Positions 13,850 to 13,930 of a DNA stretch of 13,930 bases are shown in pieces. The notes beneath the pieces are model-generated. The model made no database searches. It was not told the origin of the DNA and worked only from the letters and a program-made list of their open reading frames with translations. Both the position numbers and the translations under genes were made by a program. The stretch's first letter is position 1. Each line of letters opens with the position of its first letter. The stretch comes from UBA1359 sp035411265 (GTDB taxonomy: Bacteria > Patescibacteriota > Patescibacteriia > Patescibacteriales > Patescibacteriaceae). The stretch is from the NCBI GenBank assembly GCA_035411265.1, contig DAONSQ010000013.1, positions 1 to 13,930 on the forward strand, given 5' to 3'.

Positions 13850-13930
13850 TTAAATATTTTTTAGCTACTAAAAAAGCTGAGGCTGCCGGCATTCAAGAGG
13901 CCTTCAATTCTGCTAATTTAAACGAAGCTG
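13846..13930 (+). CDS. Start of a further gene coupled to pilin copy 4 (partial)
   Basis: An open frame begins at the ATG overlapping the stop of copy 4 and runs off the window after 28 codons (MIKYFLATKKAEAAGIQEAF then NSANLNEA). It is rich in Ala, Lys and Glu and shows no obvious signal peptide or membrane helix so far, unlike the four pilins. The ATGA coupling supports it as a real gene in the same operon. Too little is present to say what it is; another component of the pilus or secretion machine is one possibility. Confidence 0.6.
   Translation, partial: MIKYFLATKKAEAAGIQEAFNSANLNEA

Noticed and set aside
1..13930. CRISPR arrays, insertion sequences or transposase genes
   Set aside because: No regularly spaced repeats, terminal inverted repeats around a gene, or transposase-like proteins were found by reading; the only repeats seen are the short dyads listed.

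Overview
The window looks like part of a small, AT-rich genome from the Candidate Phyla Radiation (Patescibacteria), probably Parcubacteria-like. This is inferred from gene content and style, not from a marker tree. The supporting signs are compact or domain-reduced versions of core proteins, frequent ATGA start/stop overlaps, weak or absent Shine-Dalgarno sites, a tandem array of short two-helix pilin-like proteins of the type seen in CPR genomes, and a lone bifunctional PBP. UGA is used as a stop (yraN, the anchored glycosidase, pilin 4), so this is the standard bacterial code and not the UGA=Gly code of Gracilibacteria/SR1.

Layout. Positions 1-54 hold the 3' part of a tRNA-Ala(GGC). Positions 55-386 are non-coding and are the most striking stretch. 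They hold a perfect 18-bp palindrome that matches the ParB-binding parS site, next to a perfect DnaA box, with a second perfect DnaA box on the other strand, a near-perfect third, and an AT-rich interior with an 11-bp inverted repeat. This is a good candidate for the replication origin or an origin-proximal segment. Next comes a tight + strand DNA-processing operon, yraN-dprA-topA (387-3680). On the - strand (5013-3685) is a three-gene operon of a four-helix membrane protein, a stand-alone tRNA-binding OB-fold protein and a single-helix Lys-tailed protein. It is driven by a clear promoter back to back with the promoter of the next block.

Positions 5139-9140 form a four-gene + strand sugar cassette: GH1 beta-glycosidase, 10-helix EamA/DMT-type transporter, membrane-anchored TIM-barrel glycosidase, and ROK sugar kinase. 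All are spaced by 5 bp or less or overlap. A simple reading is outside cleavage of a glycan, uptake, inside cleavage and phosphorylation. A class A penicillin-binding protein (12023-9117, - strand) meets the cassette tail to tail with a 24-bp overlap.

From 12172 to the window end is a T4SS/VirB2-like pilin array of four divergent paralogues, followed by the start of another translationally coupled gene. Its promoter has a perfect TATAAT enclosed in a 9-bp inverted repeat, probably an operator. A strong terminator hairpin sits in the middle of the array and has an alternative downstream pairing partner, which suggests the first two pilins are made in excess of the later genes.
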